DNA of 64,000 nt from Symsagittifera roscoffensis (GCF_963678635.1 NC_087067.1:12323716-12387715); one strand, 5' to 3'; shown: positions 20,250 through 32,060, numbered from the stretch's first letter. Translations and numbers: made by a program. The notes: generated by a model not told the origin, from the letters alone.

Positions 20250-23200
20250 TTTACGATGTATATGAAGGAATGGAAGTTGATTCGTCGCAAGCTAAGTAAC
20301 CCGTGGTAGATGTGGTCTTCTTGTCACAGGGACTTTGTCTTCTGGATAATTTTCTAGAACAATTGGAGGCTCTTGTTCTAGTGTTTTTCTCTGAGGTTGC
20401 CAGTTCTAACTTCCTCCAAGTTTTTGGGTCAGGTCTTTTTGGTTCCCTTTCTTTGGCCATTTTCCTTGTAGGGGAAAGGCAATATCGGAATTTCTGATAA
20501 TTTTTCCGTCGGACAATTTGACCCTAGATTTACTGGAACTTAAAGTTTTCTCATCCAACTTTCTGATGAAAGGTTTCCGGTTAAGGCTTTTTGTTTTTGA
20601 AGGAAGTTACTTTTGAAAAGATTTCAAAGAGGTATCCTGGAGGTGGAAGATTTAAAGGGGGAAGGTATTGTGAATCGTAGCTTTTTTCCAGTGGAGATTG
20701 ATTATTCTTGGGAATGACAGAATTTTTGTAACCGACCTCCGCATTTTAGTCGAAAACTATCTTCTTGCTCATCAGGATAGATTTGCTCTTAACTAAAAAT
20801 CTGTTCGCGGATTTGTTAGAAGCGTGTTCAAACGGTATAGCGTTTTAAAATGAACTTTTAAAGAGGAGCCCTTCCTTTTGGAATAATTTAATGAGTAAAC
20901 TCCCACAAGTTTTTGAGACAGCGTCGTGTAATGAAGGTTTTTGAGGTTCATGAGTCTTTGTCAATAATTTAGTTTTTTACACTATGCATAAGTTTTCAAC
21001 TAATCCGTTGGAAAAATGATTGCCTACTGTACATAATGTTAGCTCTCTGGTCTTGGAGTTGCGGAACAATTTTGAATCTTGACTAATAAAACAATAAGCG
21101 AACTGAGTGTGGTTTTAAATATAAACAAATATAATCTTGCAGAAAATCATTAACTGTGTTAAATGAATGGTTGATTTAATATGCGTCGAAAAAAAATTTG
21201 AAATGCCCCTTTTTCCTTCATTTTGTGTTCAAAAAGTTTAAGTGATCAATTTTTTTGTTTTCAAATTAATTCAAGGAAACTGAGGAATCCACATTTAATT
21301 ATTCGAAGTTCACTAATATCAAATTGCCACAAGGGTTATTTTATTCTAATCGGTTTTTGTACTTTTACTACAATTTACGACATAGGAGTAATTTTGATGA
21401 TTGATATGTAGCCAACAGATGTAGTGTGATAATGATTTTACTCCAAAACGACCCGGATGATTTTCATGCAACTCTTTCATAATTAGGTGTCTGATGTTAG
21501 AAAGGCAACTAGTTTACCATCCATCTAAATCAATCCTCGTGATTCGTGTAAGTGATGTATATTTTGTTGATAACGTGAGCCAACTTCGGAGTTTATCAAC
21601 TGTCATAAGCTTTGAAGCGCTTTAATTACGGGATTCAACACTGGGCCTTAATCGATTAAGATAGCATTTTTTTCTCGTTAAAGATGATTTTTAAATGCAA
21701 TACTTTCTGCGATAGCTTCCATTTTACACGGTTGTTAATAATACTTTTCTCAACATTAAAAATCTGAAAACCGAAATTTGAAAACCGGAAGAAAAAAGTA
21801 AGTACAAATTGACGATTTGACACATATACACTAATTACATTTTTCAGTTCGCAAAAAGTAATTAACAAAACTCTGATAAGAAAACGAAACTAAAAAAGCT
21901 GAATTAGACATTAAAATTTCTAAAGATCTTGCAGAAATCCGAAGTATTGGTTTTAGAACTACACAACTCAATGCGGCTGTGTTTCAAATCTATGCCATAG
22001 CCTACAACGACGAATATTTTGTTGGAAGAATTTGTTTGAAAGGAGTTCAAACAAACTCTTCTTACAAAATATTCGTCGTTGTAGGCTAGAGCATAGCTTT
22101 TCTAGATGGAATTCTTGAATTCAAATACGATATGTTTTGTTTCCATGGTTTCCTAGAACAGCAAAAAAGAGTTATTTTTAATAAGTGACAGTTTCAAAAT
22201 CAAAGTTAGAAAGATATTTCGTTTTATGTTCTGTTGCCCAAATATTTCCTATGGTTTCTTAGTTCATTTGTCAAAAATCTTGCTTTGTGAGGATTTAAAA
22301 GTATTAGGGTGATGGAGAAGTTTTTCAATCAATCCAGTGGAATTGTTTGAGAGTTCAACCAAGACAATTACGAGATGCGTCCGTTTCAATTTTGATTTTG
22401 AGATTTACGCCAAATAGTTTGCGAAAATTTGAACTAAATTTCTCGTTGAACCATTGCAATTGCTTCAGTGTGGCTATACTTCTTTTTCAAAACTGATTTT
22501 GTGTTCTGTAAAAGACTTACCAGAGTGGCTAATTTAGGAAATATTTTTTTTGTATTGATTTGTTGACCTGAAGAATGAACCCAGTTTTTCAAGTTTTTTT
22601 TGGAATTGGAAGGTTGCTAAGGTTTTTGTCCATCATTGTTTAAATGAATGGTTTCAATATTTCAAATTCAGCCACTTAATCTCATTTTGGAAAAATCTTT
22701 GGTCCGTTTAATTTGCCATATATATTTTTTATAAATTGAAAACTTTTTTATGCTGTGACTGTGTGTTCTAAAAAGCTTCTTCGGAGGGCAAACGAGATGT
22801 CATCAAAATAGCATTTTGAAAACCAGAAAGTCTCAATGCTTGAGTCCACGACTCTTTGAAATTCTTTTGGCAGATCAACAAATTCGTAAACTAAAGTTTA
22901 AAATTGATAAGTTTCAGTAATATCAGTGCTAAAATTTTTTAAATTGCTTGTAAAATTGTCTATGGAAAAATGACTGTAAACGTTTTAAGGTCAAAATTGG
23001 TAAGTCAAACTTCTCCAACGCAATTCTTTAGAGTTTACAAAACAACTTGAGCTACTATTTCATGTATGTTTGACATTCGGTATTGTTTTTCTATCAAATT
23101 GTTTTTTTTGTGAATTTCGATTCTAATGTCAAATTGATGATTACTTATTTTGACAAATCAGGACGATCGGACCAATGAAGTTGTCTTGGCCACAATTTTC
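20250..23200 (-). pseudogene. Fossil Ty3/gypsy pol: RT, RNase H, integrase
   Basis: Minus-strand fragments in changing frames follow Ty3/gypsy pol order. RT: FVDLPKEFQRVVDSSIE then CYFDDISFA, with the active-site YFDD at about 22796-22810. RNase H: KIKIETDASRNCLG near 22385. Integrase zinc-binding region: LHENHPGRFGVKSL near 21440. End of the integrase core: HFSNGLVENL near 21015. Integrase tail: RVKLSDGKIIR near 20510, followed by an Arg/Lys-rich C-terminus to 20251. Many stops and frameshifts; no LTRs recognised. It is unrelated in detail to the large element at 26.9-49.5 kb and lies on the other strand. Upstream of RT (23.2-23.8 kb) minus-strand frames may be decayed gag/protease. Confidence 0.75.
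21992..22094. repeat. 103-bp near-perfect hairpin
   Basis: Arms 21992-22040 and 22046-22094 pair at 44 of 49 positions around a 5-base aggag loop. It sits inside the decayed integrase region of the Ty3 fossil. A tiny MITE or a small-RNA hairpin are both possible. Confidence 0.75.
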
Positions 23201-25849
23201 TAACTTTTTGATGTGCCTTTCTTTTTTGTTTCAGTTTAGACACGTTTTAACTGTGAGCAACAAATAGAAGGGTTCGTGTCTACCTTTTAACTGTATAAAA
23301 TGAGTAATTTCTGCCTGAATTTTTCTTTCACCAATCCAATGGAAAAAATGATTGAAGTTCTTGAATACTGACTAATCTTTTTGTCTTCATCACCAAGAGA
23401 AACACTGTTTATAAGCTTAATGGTATTTTTGGTGTTTCTACGAGACTTCAATCTCCGTTTTGGGTAGGTTGACTTTCCCGAATATGTTACTTGTATGACC
23501 GTTGTATAAAAAGACATGACGCTTGTCGGTGAACCGTCCGTTTGGGATCACCAGCTTTTGCGTTAATGTGATTGCATCTTCCGTGAAGCTGCAGTAACAA
23601 ATTTTTGACTGATTGTTCCACCGGATAGGTTTTCAGATATTCCGATAAATTTAATTCATGAAGAACCTTCTTCTTGCGAATACGTACAGGGCTTGCTGAT
23701 TCCAGTTGGATGTTGATGTTTACCTGGCTATTTTGAAGGACCAAAACTAAAAAAGCTCTGTAATTTTTTTCATCAAATTCAAAAATGGTACTAACGTTCA
23801 ATAAAAGTTAATAGTTCAAATAGCTTTGTCCGGATTCTGACCATGCGTTGATCACTTCACATTATTTAGATCCGGTTGATCCGTGGAGTAATTATGCTCT
23901 TAATTTACTTAAATTGAGTTTTCACATAAATTCTATTTCAAGACGAGACTTACAAAATTCACTGAAGCTTACAGGTTTTACAAGTTTTGCGATTCGTCAA
24001 GCAAAATGCTAGTTAACCCTTTGAAATTGCACTGCAATGTTTCGTCGAGTTGCTGTTGCGATCTAAAATTAGAGTAGGTTCTCTTTCAACTCGTTGCTAA
24101 TTATTCCCGAAACTCTTTGAATGAAATCCTAAGTTTTCACAATCGGTTAGATTTTCCAACAATAAATGTTGGCGTGGTGTTTTTCTATCGAGTTTGGTAA
24201 ATTTTGAAACCTGTGTTTTTTGAGCGATGATTTCTAAATGAGAAAGATCACTCCAGTTCTTCCCACTTATGAGTGAGTCTATCGTATGGTTCTGCTAAAA
24301 GGGAGTTTTTCGTCTCACACTTGATTCGTTACAGTTTGACTGCGCCATGATAAAATTTCCCTTTGCTGCAGCTTACAATTGATACAATTGTTACATTTGA
24401 TAAAAATAAAAAAGAGTGAATTAATCTTAAAATCAAAATGAAAAATGAAAAAGCACTCTCTTACGTCCGAGCGTATCAAGGTTAACGAAGAAAACTTAAA
24501 ATGGTAAAATGAATAAATACAGCAATGAAAAATTGACGGGAAAATCAAACAAAGGCTGTCGTGGACAGAGTTTGACTAACTTGATGGAAAATTGAGGCCA
24601 CTACACTTGAAAATTTAGGATTTGACGTCACAGCCGAAGCATAAATTGAGCATAATTTTCCTACATTTTAAAACGGTTGGCCTCAAAAATGACCAATAGC
24701 AAAACTTTCCCACATTCTCAAACATTTTTTAAATATACCTCCATTTTCAAAAAAAAAACATTTAATGTTTTTGCTTTTTTATTTTTAATAAAATTTTTCA
24801 ATATGTGAACTTTTTGTTTTATGCCTAAATTTGTTGAACATGTTGAAGTTTTTTTGAGGACAAAATTTGGAAGGTTAATTTCATTAATAGAAGAAGAGAG
24901 ACATTTTTTCATTATTTATGCCCAAGGAACGTTTTTTGAAGGAGGGAAAAAATACTTAACTTTTTTCTTTTTTTTTCTACCTTAGTAATTATGTTTGTAT
25001 GGAGAGACTGGCAGCTGCTTTTAGAGTTAGTTCTTTACTCGTGTTTTTTTATTTCCACTCGATCAATGCAGCTTGTTGCTAAAAATCAAGTTGGGTTTTT
25101 GCTCGCTTTCCTCGATTATTTTCGATAGAAAAAGGGTATCTTAAATCCATGGATAACAAAGCTATAACCACTTTTTTTAACTAAAATAAATTCCTGGTGA
25201 ATACATTTGGTTTTTGATCATTATTCTTGGTCAAAACTCTCAGTCAAAACTCTCAGTTCCGACCAGTGAAAATGGAGAGCATTATTTTCTTTTCGGGTAT
25301 CAATTAGGCAAAATTAGGTAACACAAACTCTCTTCGGTATGGATTGAACGATATATCATATCAGAGCTTTTTCAGCCGTGATTTGAGTGACACAAACTTT
25401 TTGAAAATTTTAAGGCATTTTCGAGAAAAACAGTTTTGAATATTTTGAATTTCAGTCAAACGTTGAGCAAAAATAAAGCAATTGAGTATCGTTTCTTATA
25501 TAAAATTGGTCGTTTGAGCTGAAAAAAAAACTTAATAAAAGATAAGTACATTTAGAAGCTTAGTTTATGGATGTTTTTGACAATATCAGTTTTCTAAGAA
25601 AACTTCCAAATTTCGTGCAAAAAATTAGACACAATTTTTAAAAATAAAATAATTTCTTTTTTTTTGCAAAATTGTACATATTTTTTTGTTTTTGATTCAT
25701 TTGGAAGCCTGGGTAATTTTATTGGATCAATTCGCGTTATCAGTTTCTGGTGGCCTGACAATTGCTATCGGCTAAGAATTCCTTTTTTAAAAAGTGAGAG
25801 CCTTTAGGCTAACAATATAATGTAATTTGAGTAAGAAAACGTTTAGAAT
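23201..25849. other. AT-rich DNA, weak minus-strand frames only
   Basis: Minus-strand frames at 23287-23517 and 23487-23801 may be gag/protease remnants of the adjacent Ty3 fossil but carry no motif I can name. From 24.0 kb onward I see no supported gene. Confidence 0.35.
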
Positions 25850-26190
25850 CTGAAAATTTGCCGAATCGGTGAGATCGGGCGCCAAAAATTTTTTTCTCGA
25901 AAGTTATCATCTAAAGCTTACCATCAAGAAAACTATCACATAATAATACATAGGATTTTAAACATTCCCGTTTGGAATCTTAAACATTTCTGTATCGGCA
26001 AAATCGGGCGCCAAAAATGTTTTTTTTTTCTCGAAACTTCCATCTGACCATCTGAAAATCTGAAACCTATAATCTTAATACTTGGGAAATCTATTCCCTA
26101 TGTTAATACATAGGGTGCTTACCGGATACTCTATACTCTATAGCCTGTGTTAATACATTGGAAACAGCCACCCCCCCCCCCCCCCCCCCC
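25850..26190 (-). repeat. Dispersed repeat family R, copy 2 (reverse), ending in a C20 tract
   Basis: Reverse-complement match to 60590-60980: shared words include tattaatacataggg, cggatactctat, ctatagcctgtgttaatacat and gggcgccaaaaatttttt, the last seen twice here. It ends in 20 consecutive C at 26171-26190, in the same place where the other copies carry G-runs. Confidence 0.7.
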
Positions 26191-26196
26191 TATTTG

Positions 26197-26696
26197 AATC
26201 CAACATATACTATCAGCCGGAGACGTCTATCAAGACAACATTCCAACCGATGTCTTTACCTCGGACCATACCGCTGAAACTGTGGTGAATTTTCCGACTT
26301 ACGATATAGAAGACTCATGGGACGACGTGACGTCTACCGCGTCGGTAATAATATACTACTTTGCGCATATCTAGCTGAAACTTGCGTCCTGTTAAAATCT
26401 ACGGTCAAAGTTGGCTTATAGATATTATAGATACCATTACTTGGCCTACTGGAACTGCCGCTCATCCAATTATTCTGGATAAAACTCCTCCTGCAGAAGT
26501 GACTCAATTGGCGTCTACGCACCATCTGGCGGATAACGATGTTATTGAAATGGAGTTTGACGTCTTCTTATCCCTCTCTTCAAAATTCCAACCTTTGAGA
26601 GTTGCGCTTATTGAGTTTGGCCTCGCAGACGACATAGATAGTTTTTTCTTTGCCGACCTGGTAAACTTTATAAATCAACGTGCAGAAAACTCATGA
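26197..26696 (+). CDS. Unidentified exon-like coding region (two adjoining frames)
   Basis: A frame containing SAGDVYQDNIPTDVFTSDHT and DIEDSWDDVTSTAS runs to a stop at about 26373. A second frame then opens without a convincing ATG (first Met near 26550) and runs to 26696, with IYGQSWLIDIIDT, HPIILDKTPPAEVT, FDVFLSLSSKFQPL and FADLVNFINQRAENS. The acidic, balanced composition and higher GC than the flanks look like real protein. The frame change may be a very short intron (gtaataat near 26343 to atctag near 26373) or a frameshift; I could not make phases agree cleanly. It lies between a family R copy and the 5' LTR. No domain recognised. Confidence 0.4.
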
Positions 26697-26932
26697 CCTC
26701 ACTTTTTAATTAGCTTATTTTAAGAATGGTTTTAGACAGCTTGTTTTATCCAGCCATTTCATAATCAGTTTTTGAATCTGAAGTGCTAATATTAGTTAGA
26801 GCTAAAAATTACTCAGATTACGGACGCTGTTTTGCTCTTCTTTTTTTCGTATAGCTGCTTTTGATTAAATACTAACCCTATTTGAACCAGATCTAAACTA
26901 GTATTTATCATTGGTTTTTATTATGATATTTT
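26697..26932. other. Short non-coding spacer before the 5' LTR
   Basis: T-rich sequence with no feature recognised; the LTR homology begins at about 26933. Confidence 0.4.
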
Positions 26933-27251
26933 ATCTCTATAAAATATTAAAGACTAACCAATAATACTCCATCAAACCAACATTTGTAAAATGATGAAAC
27001 GACTTGTAGTTTGAGCACCAGCACAGTTTGAATTAAGCTTAGAATACAGTTGTTCTCATTCTGGAACTAACTCGCGTAAACCGGTGTACACTAGATCTAT
27101 TGAGACTAGGAGATATAAGAGTAAGATTAAGATTGGTATTGGACTAAGAAGTTGCACGAATCTTTCCGGCCGAAAATAAGATAGCGTGACAATCAGAAGG
27201 TGTGCCTTATCTGAAATTACTCTATGAGTATAGTAATCCATACATAACTCA
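26933..27251 (+). repeat. 5' LTR
   Basis: Homologous to 49193-49520 from atctctataaaatatta to tacataactca. The TATA-like tataaaatatt lies almost at the left edge, so the LTR is probably incomplete or its true start is not TG. It ends in CA. Confidence 0.85.
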
Positions 27252-27253
27252 TC

Positions 27254-27271
27254 TGGTGCGACCAAAAGTCT
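27254..27271 (+). promoter_or_regulatory. Primer-binding site (tRNA primer for minus-strand synthesis)
   Basis: TGGTGCGACCAAAAGTC begins two bases after the LTR end and starts with the TGG complementary to a tRNA CCA end. Which tRNA could not be decided. Confidence 0.55.
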
Positions 27272-28567
27272 CGAACAGACCTTAACTAACCTAGACTTAG
27301 ACAAAAAATAGATTAGAATTAGACAAACACAACATTTTAAAAACGTTATATGACAAAAACTTAGTATGTCTCTACGACTCAATAGATCAGATCCAATATT
27401 CCGAACAATACGAGAACTACCCAGTATAGGAAAAAGACGTCGAACAAGAGAAGACATACGATTAGGAAGAAATCTACCAATTGATTTCATGATAGTACGA
27501 CAAAAACGCGATCAAACTGTTGTATTTAGGATACTACCAGCAGTAAATATAAATTTTCATTTACTGACATAATACTTTGAAGACTTATCTTCATGGCGCT
27601 AAACCTAAAAACTGTACAATAACGACTGATAAAAACATCACTTGTCGTTTTCCTTAAATCAGCTGTAAATTGATTAAAATCTTTAAAAAATATTTATTGA
27701 ATAAAATAATATAAAAATTAGTTAGTATAAATTATGAATTGATAGTATAGATAAATCATCTCTTCATCACCGCTTCATCACCTAAAACATAACAGCGAAT
27801 TTCGAAAAGCTAAGAATAATCAAATCTAAAATTAAACTTTAACCCTTCAATTTTAAACTATCAAGGCTTGTCCTTGCTTTCACTTAAATTAACTTTTAAA
27901 AGTATTTTAAACATTTAAAGTACTTTTAAAACATTTAAAATTACAGATCATCAAAGCTTTCCTTGGATCTTTAAATTAAACTATATCTAAATTTTTAATT
28001 TTCTAAATATCTAAATTTCTGATCATGAAGGCCTATCCTTGGATCAAATAGAACAATTTTGTTCTACCCCTCCCAATTTAATTAGTGTCTAACGACCTCA
28101 AACGTCGATTCACTATCCAACCCTTATTAAAGACCCATAATTAACAAAAAATTTTCAAAAAGCTAACCATTTTAATTAAGATAAACAGTGAAGAACTTCA
28201 GTTACTCATCCTTCACTTGATTTCCCTCGTCTTAGATGACCCAGGCTAAAACACTTAAACTTAGTAAATCATAAAATAGTATCTAACGAACTACTTGCGT
28301 TCTAATTATACCTGAACCTTGTGGATCGATTTACTATTCTCCAACCTTTGATCACAAATCTCAGCCCCTAATTAAGATTAGGTAGGTCTATCTTAGTTTA
28401 GAATTAGTCACGAGAAAATACAAATCATTATCAGGAATCAATATATGCTTTTCTCTTCAACCCAAAAACACGACCTAAGTTAAGGTAACCACAAAAAATC
28501 GTAAGAACTAACAGCTTAAGACATAAGAATCACTAATCCAGTTTTTGCACCCATCATCCTAAATTTT
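27272..28567 (+). other. Retroelement leader with internal repeats and small hairpins
   Basis: No convincing frame. Around 27860-28045 three related blocks recur: tcaaggcttgtccttg, tcatcaaagctttccttggatc and tcatgaaggcctatccttggatc; each can form an AAGG/CCTT hairpin. At about 28085 and 28275 a second pair of diverged blocks starts tagtgtctaacga and tagtatctaacga and ends in attcactatccaaccctt and tttactattctccaaccttt. Such leaders often hold packaging and translation signals; here that is inference. The 144-aa minus-strand frame at 27056-27490 spans LTR and leader and is not supported. Confidence 0.5.
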
Positions 28568-28978
28568 ATGTCAAGAGACAATTTAGGAAACAAACAAACA
28601 ATCATAATACACAATTGTTTAATTAACGACAACAAATACGACTTTGTAATCACACCACACAGACAATCAGTAGGATACATAAGAACAAAAAGGCAAACAC
28701 TAAGAAAGAAAACAATTAACAAACAAAAACAAGTTATTAGAAAAAGATTTTCAAAACGAAGAAACGCAGTCTCAGAATCAGAAACAACCGCAATACAAAA
28801 ATTTCACAATTTGAAAGACTCATTAAACAAAAACCACAAAATTGACGATCAACTATATTTCGCTGATTCAGAAACCACGTCACCAGCATCAATAAAAGGT
28901 AAACGTAGAATTAAAAAAATGCTACACAAACAAACCAATAGGTTTGTACAATTGGAATCAACCAATAATACACATTGA
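28568..28978 (+). CDS. Unidentified basic ORF, 136 aa, upstream of gag
   Basis: An intact frame with ATG at 28568. It is rich in Lys/Arg/Asn, with basic clusters such as RTKRQTLRKKTINKQKQVIR and SKRRNAV, then an acidic stretch DDQLYFADSETTS and a second basic block IKGKRRIKKMLHKQ. No signal peptide, membrane segment or known domain. It is the first frame after the leader and shares the element's A-rich, G-poor composition, so it belongs to the element. It could be an accessory nucleic-acid-binding protein or the detached N-terminal part of Gag; neither can be shown. Confidence 0.55.
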   Translation: MSRDNLGNKQTIIIHNCLINDNKYDFVITPHRQSVGYIRTKRQTLRKKTINKQKQVIRKRFSKRRNAVSESETTAIQKFHNLKDSLNKNHKIDDQLYFADSETTSPASIKGKRRIKKMLHKQTNRFVQLESTNNTH

Positions 28979-29089
28979 AAATTACCCATTAATACAACAC
29001 AAAAATGATTCGAAATGAAGATAACCCAGAAAATCCAGTACTTCCATTTGTAAAAACTCCGTTACCTGAAGCTCGAGGACAGGTCAAAA

Positions 29090-29663
29090 TTTAATTGCAA
29101 ACTTAATCGAAAAAGGAGAAAGTCCGTGCGCAAGAGAATTTCTCGATGTAAAAATCAAAAGACAACTTCTCGATCTCTATCTCAAAGGTATATGTAAGCT
29201 CACATCACAATATGGAATCTACACAATAGAAATCAGATCACCAAAAGCATTTCATGACAGATATCTCATTCAAACTGATGATGTAGATACTGAACTTTCA
29301 AAAGTTTTCACACAATAAATAAAGAGCATACAACATCAAAACTCAATAAGAGCGAACTGAAGATTCACGAATGATGTATTCTCACTTATCTATAGCTATT
29401 GATCTATATTAAAATTGAATGAACCTCAAGGCGATTGGACAACTCAAAAATCTCGACATACAATTGAACGACAGGAAATACACATATTTTCGAAATTTTT
29501 AAATGCAATCCGAGAAGATCTAACAAAAAATGAAATAACACAACATGTTAGACACGATTTACAAAAAATATTAGCATGGTTCATAATTGATTGTTTCAAT
29601 CACAATATTGATCTTATTGAACAAAAAAGAAAAAGTTTTAGACCAAAAAATACAGATGACTAA
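29090..29663 (+). CDS. Unidentified ORF fragments between leader ORF and gag
   Basis: Two frames: about 29090-29319 (includes KRQLLDLYLKGICKLTSQYG and ends AELSKVFTQ-like) without an obvious ATG, and 29415-29663 (82 aa, MNEPQGDWTTQKSRH at the start and FRPKNTDD at the end). Both look like moderately charged helical protein. The intervening stop and frame change suggest decay of a single longer ORF. No family recognised. They share strand, composition and position with the retroelement. Confidence 0.4.
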
Positions 29664-30334
29664 ACTGTACTAGCAGAACAATCAGATTACGTTTGCGAAC
29701 CTGAATGGTCTCATGAATCATTTATTCATATACCGACAGATATATCTAGTCAAGCATTTAGCACTATCTCTATTAACAAAAATTATGTTAGAGTATACGC
29801 ACTTAAAGTTGACGCAACACCTTTAAACTATAATTCATTCTTCCCTGAAAGAACAGGAAATAATAGTTGAAATTCTACATTTATAAATCATGATAACTTA
29901 AATGGAACAAGAAATCTCACAAAACAAGATATACAAAATCCGTTACATTTTGTAAGGGAAGACATTGTTGAAACAATAACAACAACAGAAGCACAACAAA
30001 GCATTTCACATTATTCAACCCAATTTTACAACTCCAATGTTAAAAAACCCAACGCTACAACAAACAATCATACAATCCACAGTAAAACCCTCTGTTGCAC
30101 AAAAATATTTGCAAACGGATTATCCAACGTTCCGACCAGTAACAAAATCATCATACAAACAACAGACATCACATAGAAATCATTTTGCAGATCATAAATT
30201 TTCACAATCAACCACAATCCTCGCAAAACAAAGTAGAAATTACCCATTTTTCCTACAAAATAAAAACAAGACAAAAAAATACTATACCAGAAATCAACCT
30301 CATCATTATGCACAAAATTATTTTCCATCAGATG
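29664..30334 (+). other. Broken Asn/Gln/Thr-rich coding remnants
   Basis: Frames such as 30037-30366 are rich in Gln, Asn, Thr and Tyr. A stop in the stretch at about 29870 falls where tgg to tga would explain it. Probably the disordered part of an ORF preceding gag; no domain visible. The left edge of the 4,096-bp duplication is at the end of this stretch. Confidence 0.35.
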
Positions 30335-30613
30335 ATGAAGAATACTATAACCAAAATCATCAGTGATTTTATTCAAGCCAAAGACCTCGTTTTTACTGTA
30401 TTGAACAACCAGATATTTTCAAACCATACACACGAAACGAACAAATACGACAACCTAAAAATAATCCAACATCTTACAACAATATTTTTCAACAATAAAA
30501 CCCAGTTAATACACAATCAAACCAACCAACTCAAATGCATAACGAGATTCCACTGCCATATTATTTACAACAACATGAATTAACAAGAAGCCAACTTACA
30601 ATAATTTTCTCAA

Positions 30614-31408
30614 ATGCCACACGCCGCAGAATCACTACAAATGACAATGAATCCATACCTAATGGGTGGATCATCAATATCATCAAATAAACCACTAATG
30701 GTATTCACAGGCACAGATCCTCATTACTTTGTAGAAGATTACCTAAATGCAGTCACAACAAATTTAATTTTTAATATAGGACCTGAACCAGTAAATACGC
30801 CACTTCATCAAAATTGGATACATAGACGCACAGCTTTAATCCAAATTAAACTACACGGCGCAGCTCAAAAATGGTTTTTAGTTTTACCTATAGAGAAAAA
30901 ATCAGATTGGAAAATATTCAAACAGGAATTCTCAAAAAAGTTTCATTCAGAAAGAAACAAACAGCATCAAAGCTTTTCATGCAATGAAACTCGTAGATTA
31001 CCCAACGAAACGATTAAACAACGTGCAGTAAGAATAGAAACACTAGTCCGAAAAGCATACTCGCTCAATACTCGTGAGTATGAAAATACAAAAATGACAG
31101 AAATCCTAATGATGACTCTAACACCTCAATTGCGAAAAATAGCAATAAAAAAGAGAGAGCCAGATTTAGACTTTAGGAAACTAGTAAATAAGCTAGAGCA
31201 AGCAGAAGTCACTATGAAATTAGAAGAAACGGAAAACCTAAATTTACAATATGTGAAAAACATCCAAACTACTACTTCACAGATAAACAATATCAACAAC
31301 TCTGATACAGGATTATCCGAAAAGATAACTGAAATTTTGAATATTCCAAGATTATTCCGAGAAAAATCCAAGTATCACAGGCAAACCAACATCCAAAAAA
31401 TGTTGTAA
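30614..31408 (+). CDS. gag: Gag, duplication copy A (capsid region)
   Basis: A 264-codon intact frame. After a short N-terminal stretch it shows FTGTDPHYFVEDYLNAV, then WIHRRTALIQIKLHGAAQKW, then SDWKIFKQEFSKKF, the pattern of a retrotransposon Gag capsid region (W...F..EF...F). The second half is charged helical sequence ending before the zinc knuckle. The frame ends at 31408 in a stop. The CCHC knuckle continues in another frame just downstream (31398-31445), so a frameshift separates capsid from nucleocapsid, either programmed or mutational. Copy B (34710-35504) has the same break, so it predates the duplication. The intact length suggests little decay here. Confidence 0.75.
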   Translation: MPHAAESLQMTMNPYLMGGSSISSNKPLMVFTGTDPHYFVEDYLNAVTTNLIFNIGPEPVNTPLHQNWIHRRTALIQIKLHGAAQKWFLVLPIEKKSDWKIFKQEFSKKFHSERNKQHQSFSCNETRRLPNETIKQRAVRIETLVRKAYSLNTREYENTKMTEILMMTLTPQLRKIAIKKREPDLDFRKLVNKLEQAEVTMKLEETENLNLQYVKNIQTTTSQINNINNSDTGLSEKITEILNIPRLFREKSKYHRQTNIQKML

Positions 31409-32060
31409 TTATTGCCGACGATACGAACATAGCATTGCAGAATGCAGAAAAAAAACAACAAGTTAACCAAAATAAACCACAAAAATATAGAAAACCAAAT
31501 AAATCATTTCATCAAAACATAGAAAAAGACCAAAATTTACCCAACAAAAACCTTCATAGTAATAATAGTTCAGGAAAACCACTTCCAAATAACTCCAATT
31601 AATCTAGACAACAATCACCCTATAATACAAATTATAGAGGAAGATCACCATACCAAAGAAATTCACGAAATTTCTCAAAAACAGATATAGTCGATCACAT
31701 AGTCGAAATAGTCAATATCGAAATAATTATTCAAGATCAAATTCAAACCAACCTGAAATTTCTTTTGATGTCAATTCCCATTCAAATTCTGGAAATAAAA
31801 TTTTTTCAAATAATCGATCTAGAATATCTTCATGCAATAGATATAGAAATTATTCCAACGATAGGAATAGAAACTATTCAAATAATGAAAATCCTAAGGA
31901 TCAAAATAATCGATCACGCGATTATCCTAACAACAGATCAAAATAGTTCACGCGATAAGTCACAGAACAGAAATTCAAGTTATAACAATAGACAAAGAAA
32001 CTACTCTCAGTCACTACATAGGAATAACACGTTATTAACATTCACAACAAAACTTTAGGA
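31395..32060 (+). pseudogene. Gag nucleocapsid, copy A: CCHC knuckle and Arg/Ser/Asn-rich tail
   Basis: CNYCRRYEHSIAEC fits the C-x2-C-x4-H-x4-C zinc knuckle that binds genomic RNA. Downstream is an Arg/Ser/Asn/Tyr-rich, RNA-binding-like tail (blocks such as SHSRNSQYRNN). A stop shortly after the knuckle and one missing A near 31690 relative to copy B break the frame. Confidence 0.65.

Noticed and set aside
26171-26190. C20 tract as a sequencing error
   Set aside because: Other copies of the same repeat have G-runs at the corresponding site, so the tract itself is real, although its exact length may not be.
27056-27490. 144-aa minus-strand ORF
   Set aside because: It runs antisense across the 5' LTR, primer-binding site and leader; no domain.
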